A stretch of 64,000 nucleotides of DNA, from contig CBDCPE010000004.1 of the NCBI GenBank assembly GCA_965220055.1, forward strand, positions 3,224,001 to 3,288,000. The letters are read 5' to 3'. Shown in pieces: positions 1 through 7,717 of this stretch. This DNA comes from Bin87 sp965220055. GTDB taxonomy: Bacteria > Chloroflexota > Dehalococcoidia > Lucifugimonadales > UBA3495. The notes below the pieces were generated by a model. It saw only the letters and a list, made by a program, of their open reading frames with translations. It had not been told where the DNA came from and did no database searches. Positions within the stretch are counted from its first letter, which is position 1. Every line of letters begins with the position of its first letter. The translations under genes and the position numbers were made by a program.

Positions 1-1677
1 GCCGATCTGGGTTTCCACGACCGTGTCACTGTTGCGCATAAGCCGGATATTGCCCTGCCTGGCAATGCGGCCATCGAGGACGCGACATCCGGCGATACGG
101 ACACCGCGACGGCCGAGGAAGATTTCACGGATTTCGGCGCGGCCGACGACCACCTCCTGGTACTCGGGCTCCAGCAATCCGTAGAGCGCAGCTTCCACGT
201 CTTCGAGCAGGCGGTAGATGATCTGGTATCCGCGGACCTCGACACCGAGGCGGTCGGCGGTACGCTCGGCTCCCACTTCGAAACCGACGTTGAAGGCGAG
301 AACGATACCACCTGAAGCGGCAGCCAATTGCACGTCCGAATCGCTGACTGCTCCGGAACCCGAGTGAATGATGCGGGTTTTGACGTCGCCCCCGGACAAC
401 TGCTCAACGGCATGTACAGCAGCTTCGACGCTTCCCTGGACGTCGGCCTTGAGGACCAACACCAGTTCCTTCACGTCGCCGGCGTCGATCTGCTTCACGA
501 CGTTGTCCAGAGTCAATACCGTGTCCAGGCTACCGGTGTTGGATCGTTGATCACGACGGCCGGCCATCTGGCGGGCGGCGCGTTCGCTGGCAACGACTGT
601 CAGGATGTCTCCGGCTTCGGGTACTGCGTTGAGTCCGAACACCACTCCGGGGCACCCGGGTGTGATGGAATTGATGGTTTCCCCGTGCTCGTTGGTGATC
701 GCGCGGACGCGCCCCCAGGAAGTGCCGGCGACGATATAGTCGCTAACACGGAGGGTCCCAGCCTGGATCAAAACGGTGGCGGAAGGCCCGCGGCGGCGGT
801 CGAGGGTGGCCTCCACGATGACGCCGGCGGCTGGGCGGTCCGGATTAGCCCTGAGCTCGAGAATTTCCGACAGGACGTGCAGGTTTTCCAAGAGGTCATC
901 GATCCCGTCACCCGTTTGGGCAGAAACGGGTACGGCGATCACATCGCCACCCCATTCTTCCACCAACAGGTTACGCTCGCTGAGCTGCCGCTTGATCACT
1001 TCGGGCTGAGCGGTGGGGAGGTCCATCTTATTGACGGCGATGACGATGGGCACGTCGGCGGCTCGCGCGTGGTCGATTGCCTCGTCGGTCTGCGGCATGA
1101 TGCCGTCGTCGGCAGCGACGACCAGCACGGCGATATCGGTAACCCGCGCTCCCCGGGAGCGGATCGCCGTGAAAGCAGCGTGGCCTGGAGTGTCAAGGAA
1201 AGTGATGGGTTGCCCTTGGTGAACGACCTGGTACGCACCAATATGTTGGGTGATGCCGCCAGCCTCCTTTTCGACGACCGCAGATTTGCGTATATAGTCG
1301 AGAATGCTGGTCTTGCCGTGATCAACGTGACCCAGAATGGTGATGACGGGCGGGCGAGGTTGGAGCGGTTCGTTGACTTCCCGGGAGGCCGCGTTGATGG
1401 AGGCCGTGTCCGCCTTTTGCTCGTCCAGTCGGGTGCGGATCCCATAAGCGGCCGCGGCCACGGTGGCCACCTGGTGGTCGACGACCTGGTTGACGTTGAC
1501 CATGATGCCGTGCCGCATCAACTGCTTGATCACGTCGACAGCAGACTGGTCCAGGAGTTCGGCCAAGTCCTTGACGGTAAGGGATTCCGGCAGTACCAGC
1601 GCGCGTGATGTGCCGCGACGGGGTTCGTTGCGGCGGGTGCGGCGGGCGCCCGAGCGTTGTTCGGTTGATGTAGTCAT
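1..1677 (-). CDS. infB: Translation initiation factor IF-2 (C-terminus beyond the window)
   Basis: IF-2 is the GTPase that brings initiator tRNA to the 30S subunit and promotes subunit joining. The 559 codons visible show the N-terminal IF2_N helical domain (about residues 30-80) and a complete G domain: G1 GHVDHGKT at 116-123, G3 DTPGH at 162-166 and G4 NKMD at 216-219. The stretch before the G domain is short (about 110 residues), unlike the long, charged N-terminus of enterobacterial IF-2. The ATG at 1677 follows a good ribosome site (GGAGGA) six to nine bases upstream. It is the last visible gene of the nusA-ylxR-infB operon. The stop codon lies beyond base 1, so the C-terminal end is not seen. 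Confidence 0.97.
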   Translation of the reverse strand, partial: MTTSTEQRSGARRTRRNEPRRGTSRALVLPESLTVKDLAELLDQSAVDVIKQLMRHGIMVNVNQVVDHQVATVAAAAYGIRTRLDEQKADTASINAASREVNEPLQPRPPVITILGHVDHGKTSILDYIRKSAVVEKEAGGITQHIGAYQVVHQGQPITFLDTPGHAAFTAIRSRGARVTDIAVLVVAADDGIMPQTDEAIDHARAADVPIVIAVNKMDLPTAQPEVIKRQLSERNLLVEEWGGDVIAVPVSAQTGDGIDDLLENLHVLSEILELRANPDRPAAGVIVEATLDRRRGPSATVLIQAGTLRVSDYIVAGTSWGRVRAITNEHGETINSITPGCPGVVFGLNAVPEAGDILTVVASERAARQMAGRRDQRSNTGSLDTVLTLDNVVKQIDAGDVKELVLVLKADVQGSVEAAVHAVEQLSGGDVKTRIIHSGSGAVSDSDVQLAAASGGIVLAFNVGFEVGAERTADRLGVEVRGYQIIYRLLEDVEAALYGLLEPEYQEVVVGRAEIREIFLGRRGVRIAGCRVLDGRIARQGNIRLMRNSDTVVETQIG

Positions 1678-1734
1678 GGGTAATATCTCCTCCAGCGGAA
1701 TGGTCGTCCACCCGGGGCGCAGCCCCGGCGAGGA

Positions 1735-2127
1735 TCAGCCTCCCGCGTTCCGAACCGCACCACTGACGGTCTCGGACCCGGCATGGTAGACACCGGGTGC
1801 GACAGTTTCAATGAAATACCGTTTCAGAGCGTCCAGGTCGGTGTTGGATACGGGGTTGCGAAGTCCACGCTCAAGAGAACGGCGGACGAGACCCTTTTCC
1901 CAGCACATTGCCTGATGGCAAAGATAGACGCCCCTGCCGTTGGCGCGTCCGGTGGTATCGGGCCGCACTTCTCCTTCGGGCGTGCGGACGAGCCTGACCA
2001 AATCGCCTTTCGGTTTTTTGTGGCCGCAGGCGATACAACTGCGTTCTGGGATGTGACGCTGTTTCGGAATTACGGTTACCTGAATAGCGCGGGGCGTGAC
2101 GGTGCCGACAGGTCGACAGAGCGTCAA
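1735..2127 (-). CDS. ylxR: YlxR/RnpM family RNA-binding protein (DUF448)
   Basis: This small protein sits between nusA and infB, the standard position for ylxR. In Bacillus the family member RnpM binds RNase P RNA and modulates its activity. The recognisable core is residues 28-75: an ERSCIACG segment, a basic KKPKGDLVRLVR segment and a GRGVYLC motif. The reading frame opens only 3 bases after the nusA stop, with a TTG as the first usable start. About 25 residues precede the conserved core, more than is usual, so the real start could lie further in. It is followed by 57 bases before infB. Family assignment is firm and the start is uncertain. Confidence 0.9.
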   Translation of the reverse strand: MTLCRPVGTVTPRAIQVTVIPKQRHIPERSCIACGHKKPKGDLVRLVRTPEGEVRPDTTGRANGRGVYLCHQAMCWEKGLVRRSLERGLRNPVSNTDLDALKRYFIETVAPGVYHAGSETVSGAVRNAGG

Positions 2128-2130
2128 GGC

Positions 2131-3930
2131 TTACCTGCGGCGCGGTCCGGGCCCGCGGGCGCCGGGAACGTTGCCACCGCGACGGTTGCCACCGCCGCGC
2201 CGGCGGCGACCGCCGGTGCCGCCTCTGAATTCGCCCACGATGTCCTCCGCGAACCTGATCTTGCCGGCGTCGGGAGCGAGGTTGGGCAGGCCCGCCAAAA
2301 GATTGGCCATTACTGGATCCGGTTCTTCGTCGTCTTCCTCGATTTCATCCTCGTCTTCTAACTCTTCCGCCACATCGTCGATGGTCAAGCTGTCCAGAGC
2401 GTCAACGCTGAGCCCGATGGTGCCATCCGTCGCGACAAGTTCGGGCGCGGCCCCAGCCGCTTCTTCGGCGATCAGGGCATCCAGCAACGCTGCTTCGTCG
2501 TATTCGGGATCTGCAACTTCAGGCGGGGTTTCGACGACGGCCTCCTGCGGTTCTCCGGCGACGGACCCCACTGCGGGTTGCGCTTCGATTGCTGCCGGGA
2601 CGACGTCTTCGGTGAGGAGGCTTTCTATCTCCGCCTGAATAGCCTCGGAAAGCTGCGGAACATCGGCCGGCGCTTCCGCGTGGACGATGGCTTCGGCGGC
2701 TGGAGCCAATTCGACCGGTTCTGCTTCCGGAGCGACCGGCTGAGTCGCTTCATCAGCGGCGGTGTGCGCGGCGGCCTCGGCAGCGATACGAGCCGCCACC
2801 CCGGCGGCTTCGGCCTCGGCGGCGGCGGTGCGGGAGGCCTCGGCGGCACGAGCCGACCGCAGGGTTTCCCATTGCTCGACGTTCTTGATGTCCAGTCGCC
2901 AACCGGACAGCCGGGCAGCCAAACGGGCGTTTTGACCATCGCGACCGATCGCCAGCGACATCTGGCTTTCGGGCACGACGACGTACGCGGTGTTCTCGTC
3001 GGCGTCCAGCTCGACGCCGCCGACATCGGCGGGGCTGAGGGCGCGGGAGATGAGAACCCGGGGATTGGGGTCCCATTCGATGACGTCGATCTTCTCCCCC
3101 TGGAGCTCGTTGACTACGCTCTGAATGCGGTTACCGCGCAAGCCGATGCAAGAGCCGACAGGGTCGACGCCATCCTGATGGGAGGACACGGCAATCTTGC
3201 TACGGATACCCGGGTCTCGAGCGATGGAACGGATTTCGACGGTTCCGTTGCTGATTTCGGGGACCTCGGATTCCATCAGGCGGCGGAGAAGGTCGCGATG
3301 GGCGCGGCTGACCACAACCTCCGGGCCACGGGTGGTTTGCTGTACTTCGACAAGCAGGACTTTCAGCGACTGGTTCTTGCGATAACGTTCGCCGATCACC
3401 TGGTTATCGGGGCGCATGACGCCCCGGGCGCGGTTCTGGCTTTGCGCCTGATGGGGGTTGAGGTTGATAAATACGGTTGGCCCCTTTTCAATACTCTCCA
3501 CGCTGCCGCTGATGATCTCCCCCTGGTAGGCGGAGTATTCTTCGAAGATCTTTTCTCTTTCGGCCTCGCGCAGGCCCTGCATGAGCACCTGTCGGGCGGT
3601 CTGGGCTGAAATACGGCTAGTGTCGTAGGCGACCTCTTCGGCCTCGGATATTTCGCTGCCGATCTCGGCGGAGGCCAGGATCTTCAAAGCGTCGGCGAGG
3701 GCGATCTGGGTCTCTGGGTCCTCGATTTCTTCGACGACGCTGCGAAGAGGGAAGATGCTGATGTCGCCGGTATTCGGGTTCAACTTGACGGTCAGGTTTT
3801 GGGAGCCAGCCACCCGGTCGCGGCGAAATGCGGTGGCCAGGGCGACCTCCACCTTATCCAGGACCAGCTCCTTGCGCAGGCCCCGCTCGGCGGATAGTTG
3901 ATTCAACGCCATCATGAAATCGCTTTTCAT
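2131..3930 (-). CDS. nusA: Transcription termination/antitermination factor NusA
   Basis: NusA binds RNA polymerase and nascent RNA and affects pausing, termination and antitermination. The order of domains is normal: N-terminal polymerase-binding domain (about 1-135), S1 (about 136-200), then KH1 and KH2 (about 205-350, including the DPVGSCIGLRGNRIQ and MSLAIGRDGQNARLAARLSG loops). After residue 355 comes an unusual 200-residue tail rich in Ala, Glu and Asp, ending in an Arg/Gly-rich stretch (about 570-599). At 599 residues it is longer than the roughly 350-500 typical of NusA. The gene follows a 155-base leader with its own promoter. No rimP gene lies upstream, where many bacteria have it. 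Confidence 0.96.
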   Translation of the reverse strand: MKSDFMMALNQLSAERGLRKELVLDKVEVALATAFRRDRVAGSQNLTVKLNPNTGDISIFPLRSVVEEIEDPETQIALADALKILASAEIGSEISEAEEVAYDTSRISAQTARQVLMQGLREAEREKIFEEYSAYQGEIISGSVESIEKGPTVFINLNPHQAQSQNRARGVMRPDNQVIGERYRKNQSLKVLLVEVQQTTRGPEVVVSRAHRDLLRRLMESEVPEISNGTVEIRSIARDPGIRSKIAVSSHQDGVDPVGSCIGLRGNRIQSVVNELQGEKIDVIEWDPNPRVLISRALSPADVGGVELDADENTAYVVVPESQMSLAIGRDGQNARLAARLSGWRLDIKNVEQWETLRSARAAEASRTAAAEAEAAGVAARIAAEAAAHTAADEATQPVAPEAEPVELAPAAEAIVHAEAPADVPQLSEAIQAEIESLLTEDVVPAAIEAQPAVGSVAGEPQEAVVETPPEVADPEYDEAALLDALIAEEAAGAAPELVATDGTIGLSVDALDSLTIDDVAEELEDEDEIEEDDEEPDPVMANLLAGLPNLAPDAGKIRFAEDIVGEFRGGTGGRRRRGGGNRRGGNVPGARGPGPRRR

Positions 3931-3991
3931 GCTTGTCCTCCGCCGGCTGCGCCGCCGATAGTGATCTGATGTACATCGTGTTCACAGAAAT

Positions 3992-4014
3992 AAAGCGGGT
4001 ACCCGCCCCGCTTT
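3992..4014 (-). terminator. Hairpin in the nusA leader (possible attenuator)
   Basis: An 8-bp perfect inverted repeat AAAGCGGG/CCCGCTTT (3992-3999 with 4007-4014) encloses a 7-base loop. Read on the minus strand it lies between the promoter at 4092-4120 and the nusA start at 3930, and is followed by ATTTCTGT rather than a clean U-run. It could be an attenuator of the nusA operon or the terminator of cysM; the sequence does not decide between them. Confidence 0.45.
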
Positions 4015-4091
4015 GTAATCCCGTGAACCGCTCGCTGCAAGAATAGTGAGGGATTTTCACTTTGCTCAGCAGCGGGGCGTGATGTAGCGGC

Positions 4092-4120
4092 ATTATAGCA
4101 TCGGCATAAGGTCGGGGCAA
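4092..4120 (-). promoter_or_regulatory. Promoter for nusA-ylxR-infB
   Basis: On the minus strand a -35 box TTGCCC (4115-4120) and a perfect -10 box TATAAT (4092-4097) are separated by 17 bases. The predicted start, near 4085, gives a leader of about 155 bases before the nusA ATG. Confidence 0.75.
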
Positions 4121-4169
4121 GGGCGGAAATGATTGATGGCTTGACCGGGATCGTTCTTGAGACCCATCG

Positions 4170-5111
4170 TTACCACCAGATCTTGCCCTGGACCTCCTGG
4201 GCGAGCGTTTCATAGTCGCGGGTCCACAGTTGGCTGCTGAGGTACTTCCAGCCACCATCGGCGAGGAGGCACACCACGTTGCCGCCTTCCATTCGGTCGG
4301 CGTACTTTAGCGCGCCGGCGATGACGGAACCCGACGAGATGCCAGCGAAAATGCCCTCCTTGTTCATCAGTTCCTTGGTCATGTAGAAGGAGTCGAAGCT
4401 GTTGACCAGGAGACGGTTATCAAGGAGGTTGATGTCCAGTATTGGCGGGATGAACCCGTCTTCGAGGCGGCGCAGACCGGAGATGAAGTCGTCCGGCTCT
4501 GGAGCGACGGCGATGATCTTGATGTCGCCGCGGTGCTCTTTGAGGCGGCGGGCGTTGCCCATGAGCGTGCCGCCAGTGCCCAAGCCGGCGACGAATACGT
4601 CGACTTCAGGCAGAGCCTCGACGATTTCCCGGCCGGTGCCCTCGTAGTGAGCGTCCGGGTTTCCGTCATTGCCGTACTGGTAGAGCATCAGGTAGTCGTG
4701 GGGTTTTTTCTCCACAATTTCCTGAGCCATGACCACGCTGCCGTTGGTGCCGAGGGTACCATCGGAATACACGATCTCCGCTCCGTAGGCCTCCAGAAGC
4801 TGGGTGCGTTCCACGGAGACATTTTCCGGCATGACCACCTTGACCTTATAACCCTTGAGGCGACCGATCATGGCAAGAGAGATTCCGGTGTTTCCGGAGG
4901 TGGGCTCCAGGATGGTGCGGTTGGGCGAGATCTCGCCGTCGGCTTCAGCCCGTTCGATCATCTTGAGGCCGATGCGGTCTTTGACGCTGCCGGTGGGGTT
5001 CTGCCCCTCCAGCTTGGCGTAGATGCGGACTCCGGATTTCGGACTGAGGTTTTGCAACTCCACCAAGGGGGTGTTCCCGATGGTGGCAATGAGTCCCTTG
5101 TAAATCGTCAT
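4170..5111 (-). CDS. cysM: Cysteine synthase, CysM/O-phosphoserine sulfhydrylase type
   Basis: A PLP-dependent beta-replacement enzyme making cysteine. The Schiff-base lysine is K44 in NPTGSVKDR, the substrate loop is TSGNTG at 71-76, the phosphate-binding loop GLGTGGT is at 176-182, and the pyridine-N serine lies in GISSGS near 260. Several segments (VMPENVSVER, MLYQYGN, DGGWKYLS and a C-terminus ending in GKIWW) resemble mycobacterial CysM, which uses O-phosphoserine and the thiocarboxylated carrier CysO, more than CysK. It lies 45 bases downstream of a MoeB-like gene, which fits that route because a MoeB/MoeZ enzyme activates CysO. No CysO-like gene is adjacent. Cysteine synthase is sure; the preferred acceptor is inference from resemblance and context. 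Confidence 0.9.
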   Translation of the reverse strand: MTIYKGLIATIGNTPLVELQNLSPKSGVRIYAKLEGQNPTGSVKDRIGLKMIERAEADGEISPNRTILEPTSGNTGISLAMIGRLKGYKVKVVMPENVSVERTQLLEAYGAEIVYSDGTLGTNGSVVMAQEIVEKKPHDYLMLYQYGNDGNPDAHYEGTGREIVEALPEVDVFVAGLGTGGTLMGNARRLKEHRGDIKIIAVAPEPDDFISGLRRLEDGFIPPILDINLLDNRLLVNSFDSFYMTKELMNKEGIFAGISSGSVIAGALKYADRMEGGNVVCLLADGGWKYLSSQLWTRDYETLAQEVQGKIWW

Positions 5112-5156
5112 TGGTGCAGGGCTCCGGATCGCCTCTGGATGACGGGAGGAGACGAC

Positions 5157-6005
5157 TTAGTGGGCGCCGGCGCCGATAGCCAGCGGTTCGGGCGCTTCGG
5201 CCACGCCGCAGAACACTTCATAGTCGATGAGTTCGGTGACGGTGGGGTTGTCGCCGCAGAGCGGGCAGTTGGGGTTGCGTCGCAGCCGGACCTCGCGGAA
5301 TTGCATGCTCAATGCGTCGATAACCAGTAGGCGGGAGCTGAGGCTCTCACCGATGCCAAGTATGTGTTTGAGGGCTTCGGTAGCCTGGATGGACCCGACC
5401 AATCCGGTGAGGGCACCCAGGACGCCAGCCTCGGCGCAGTTGGGAACCATGCCCGGAGGGGGAGGAGCCGGGAAGAGGCAGCGATAGCAGCCCTGGCCGG
5501 GCAGGAAGACGGTGGCCTGGCCGTCGAATATCAGGATGCTGCCGTCGATGAGGGGCTTGTTCAGCAGGTAGCAGGCGTCGTTCACCAGGTAACGGGTGGC
5601 GAAGTTGTCGGCTCCGTTGATGACGATGTCGTACTGGCTGATGATGTCGAAAGCGTTTTCCGACGTGAGCCACGCCTCGTGAAGGACTACGTCGACCTCA
5701 GGGTTGTAGGAAAGGATATTGTCCTTGGCGGACTGGACCTTGGGCCGGCCGACGTCAGGGGTGTGGTGCAGGATCTGTCGCTGCAGGTTGGACAACTCGA
5801 CGACATCGAAGTCGACGATACCGATCTTGCCAACGCCGGCGAGGGACAGATATACCGCGGACGGCGAACCCAGGCCGCCGGCCCCGATTATCAGCGCGCT
5901 GGCTTCCATCATCTTGCGCTGTCCGGCGCTACCGACGTCCTGCATGATGATGTGGCGACTGTAGCGTTTGACCTGATCAGGGGTCAAGCGTAGGGGCTGG
6001 ACCAT
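5157..6005 (-). CDS. moeB: MoeB/ThiF family adenylyltransferase (E1-like)
   Basis: Adenylates the C-terminal glycine of a ubiquitin-like sulfur carrier (MoaD, ThiS or CysO type) so that it can be thiocarboxylated. Seen in the 282 residues: nucleotide loop GAGGLG at 41-46, SNLQRQ at 72-77, Zn-binding Cys pairs C173/C176 and C247/C250, and the family's conserved Cys at 190 (NCAEAGVLG). There is no C-terminal rhodanese domain, so it is MoeB-like in architecture rather than MoeZ-like. It is the first gene of a unit with cysM, transcribed from the promoter at 6182-6211, with an Rrf2 regulator gene directly upstream. Its carrier protein partner is not visible in the window. Confidence 0.92.
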   Translation of the reverse strand: MVQPLRLTPDQVKRYSRHIIMQDVGSAGQRKMMEASALIIGAGGLGSPSAVYLSLAGVGKIGIVDFDVVELSNLQRQILHHTPDVGRPKVQSAKDNILSYNPEVDVVLHEAWLTSENAFDIISQYDIVINGADNFATRYLVNDACYLLNKPLIDGSILIFDGQATVFLPGQGCYRCLFPAPPPPGMVPNCAEAGVLGALTGLVGSIQATEALKHILGIGESLSSRLLVIDALSMQFREVRLRRNPNCPLCGDNPTVTELIDYEVFCGVAEAPEPLAIGAGAH

Positions 6006-6181
6006 TTTGTGTTCCTCCCGGTTGACGGTTCGGTAGATTCAGCTAAAAACCTGCGCCCCGAACCGTCTGGCGGTGAATTCGGTGGACGCAGGCGCGAAGC
6101 AGATGTTAGTCGGCCCGCCCCCTATGTGCAGGGACAGGCGCAGGCAGCCAGCGCAATTTGGGCACGTAGCATCGTGAAAGG

Positions 6182-6211
6182 AGTGTATTGTTGGGCCGGG
6201 AAAGTTGTCAA
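6182..6211 (-). promoter_or_regulatory. Promoter for moeB-cysM
   Basis: Minus strand: perfect -35 TTGACA (6206-6211), 18-base spacer, -10 TACACT (6182-6187). It lies just downstream of the rrf2 stop codon, leaving a leader of about 170 bases before moeB. No clear palindromic operator was recognised, but Rrf2 control of this promoter is the natural guess from position. Confidence 0.6.
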
Positions 6212-6228
6212 GCAAATCGGGGGGCGGT

Positions 6229-6699
6229 TCATACCGAAACCGCGGCCACCGGTTCTGAAATGTCCGGCTCGAGATCCCCTGCGGCGGTGAGGGCGCTCTG
6301 CCGATCGGCCAGATGAGCCAGCGTAGTTGCCTGCAGCACCTGCTGGATCGAATACTCGACCGTCTGCCAGATCTCTTTCTGGGCACAGGAGTCGGCGAAC
6401 ATGCAGTCAGTGGGCAGGGTGAGGCAGTCCAGGGGAGACGCATTACCGTCAAGTTCCTGCATGATGTCGTACAGGTTTATATCCTGAGGATCCCGCGCCA
6501 GTGAATGACCCCCCTGAGGGCCACGGCGGCTGTGAACGAAACCGCTCTTGTTGAGGGTGGACATCAACCGCTCAAGGTACGGTTCCGGTATGCCCTGTCG
6601 ATAGGCGATAGCAGCCGTTTGGACCGGGCCGTCGCCGTAGCGCATAGCCAACTCCACCAGCGCGCGCACGCCGTAGTCCACTTTCATCGGGACGCGCAA
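6229..6699 (-). CDS. Rrf2 family transcriptional regulator with IscR-like cysteines
   Basis: Winged-helix regulator of the Rrf2 family (IscR, CymR, NsrR). The 156-residue protein starts MRVPMKVDYGVRALVELA, has the recognition helix region near 35-65 (IPEPYLERLMSTLNKSGFVHSRRGPQGG), and carries three cysteines, C92, C99 and C105. IscR uses C92, C98 and C104 to hold a 2Fe-2S cluster, so a cluster here is plausible. A TTG start at 6699 is chosen because a GGAGG site sits seven bases upstream; the ATG at 6687 would be too far from it. Its position next to moeB-cysM suggests control of cysteine or Fe-S supply. Confidence 0.93.
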   Translation of the reverse strand: MRVPMKVDYGVRALVELAMRYGDGPVQTAAIAYRQGIPEPYLERLMSTLNKSGFVHSRRGPQGGHSLARDPQDINLYDIMQELDGNASPLDCLTLPTDCMFADSCAQKEIWQTVEYSIQQVLQATTLAHLADRQSALTAAGDLEPDISEPVAAVSV

Positions 6700-6722
6700 A
6701 ACGACACCTCCGTCCTGCGCGG

Positions 6723-6752
6723 ATTATACCCAAACACTGCGCAAAAAGCCAA
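6723..6752 (-). promoter_or_regulatory. Promoter for the rrf2 gene
   Basis: Minus strand: -35 TTGGCT (6747-6752), 18-base spacer, perfect -10 TATAAT (6723-6728). The predicted start near 6716 lies only about 17 bases before the TTG start, leaving just room for the GGAGG ribosome site. Confidence 0.6.
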
Positions 6753-6757
6753 CTGCA

Positions 6758-7186
6758 TCAGGTATTCGCCTCTGCTTGCTGCCGGCGGCGGTCATAAACC
6801 GTCATATAGGTTCCAATGCCGGTGGCAATCAGTTGGCCCTCCTCTCCGTGGATTTCCATATCGCCGACGACGATGCGGCCTCCACGGCTCTTGATGGAGC
6901 TGCGAGCGGTCAATTCGCCGTCGCGGGCAGGAGCGATGAAGTTCAGCTTCAACTCGATGGTAACAGCATGCTCGCCTTCCCTGAGAACGGAACGGCAGGC
7001 GCGGAAGAAGGCGTAGTCGGCCAATGCCACCAATATGCCGCCCTGAACGACGCCGGCGCGCTGGCGGTGTTTGTCCGCCACGGTCATTAACGCGGTGCCC
7101 ACGCCGTCGGCAGATATGCCGGGACGTATGCCCAGGAGTTCGGCGAAAGGCCCGTCCTGGCCCGTGAGTGGTTCGGGATTGCTCAT
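6758..7186 (-). CDS. Hotdog-fold thioesterase, PaaI type
   Basis: Probable acyl-CoA thioesterase of the PaaI/YbgC-like hotdog superfamily. The 142-residue sequence has the helix-leading motif RAGVVQGGILVALADYA (about residues 45-61), where the family keeps the active-site Asp/Gly signature, and the central strand VTIELKLNFIAPARDGELTARS. ATG at 7186 is preferred over one 15 bases upstream because GGAGG stands eight bases before it. A TATAAT on the minus strand at 7234-7239 may be its -10, though no good -35 is seen. The substrate cannot be read from the sequence. Confidence 0.85.
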   Translation of the reverse strand: MSNPEPLTGQDGPFAELLGIRPGISADGVGTALMTVADKHRQRAGVVQGGILVALADYAFFRACRSVLREGEHAVTIELKLNFIAPARDGELTARSSIKSRGGRIVVGDMEIHGEEGQLIATGIGTYMTVYDRRRQQAEANT

Positions 7187-7340
7187 GGCAATCGCCTCCA
7201 TTTACAAATTCGGTGAATTCAGCGGTGCCGGCAATTATAACGATGCGCGACGGTGCAGCCGCTGGAGGCACCGGATATACTTATCCTCCGATGTTGTCAG
7301 GGTGGGCATATCGAACGGAGCCATGTCGAACGGAGCAACT

Positions 7341-7715
7341 ATGGCTAAAGGGCTGCTGACCGCTCTCGGCGTGATGCTGGTGTGTACGATCATCCCCGTA
7401 GCGCAATTCCTGTTGGCTCCTTTTGGCCCTTTCCTTGGGGCCTATTTTGGTATCAGGTCGGTGGACACCGCTGGTTCGGCGCCGCTCGTTGCTGCGGCCA
7501 AGTTCGGCGTTGCGGTGGGCGCAGCGTCTGGGGTCATCCTGGTGGTGATCGCGGTGATCTTGACGGCGGCGCTATCGATGCCGGGCAGGTTCGTGGTCCT
7601 GACCTGGATCGCGGTGGCCGTTTTTGCGACGTACGTGGCCGGGATGAGCACGTTGGGCGGGCTGTATCGACTGATGAAGGCGAGAACGGCCGCGGTCCCG
7701 GTAGAGGCGAATTAG
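7341..7715 (+). CDS. Small integral membrane protein, unknown function
   Basis: A 124-residue hydrophobic protein with four likely membrane segments (roughly 4-28, 45-68, 72-90 and 92-112), Ala/Val-rich and ending in a basic tail. I do not recognise the family. Two in-frame starts exist, ATG at 7323 and at 7341, each behind a copy of a 15-base direct repeat containing CGGAGC, so the ribosome site itself is duplicated. It leads a set of four genes that abut or overlap (larB follows after 2 bases), which suggests one transcript. Confidence 0.65.
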   Translation: MAKGLLTALGVMLVCTIIPVAQFLLAPFGPFLGAYFGIRSVDTAGSAPLVAAAKFGVAVGAASGVILVVIAVILTAALSMPGRFVVLTWIAVAVFATYVAGMSTLGGLYRLMKARTAAVPVEAN

Positions 7716-7717
7716 CG

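Noticed and set aside
328..1608. Long plus-strand open frame opposite infB
   Set aside because: It is the antisense shadow of the IF-2 gene; the minus frame has all GTPase motifs and a good ribosome site.
2578..3609. 343-codon plus-strand open frame opposite nusA
   Set aside because: Shadow of nusA; no homology and no ribosome site, while NusA domains are clear on the other strand.
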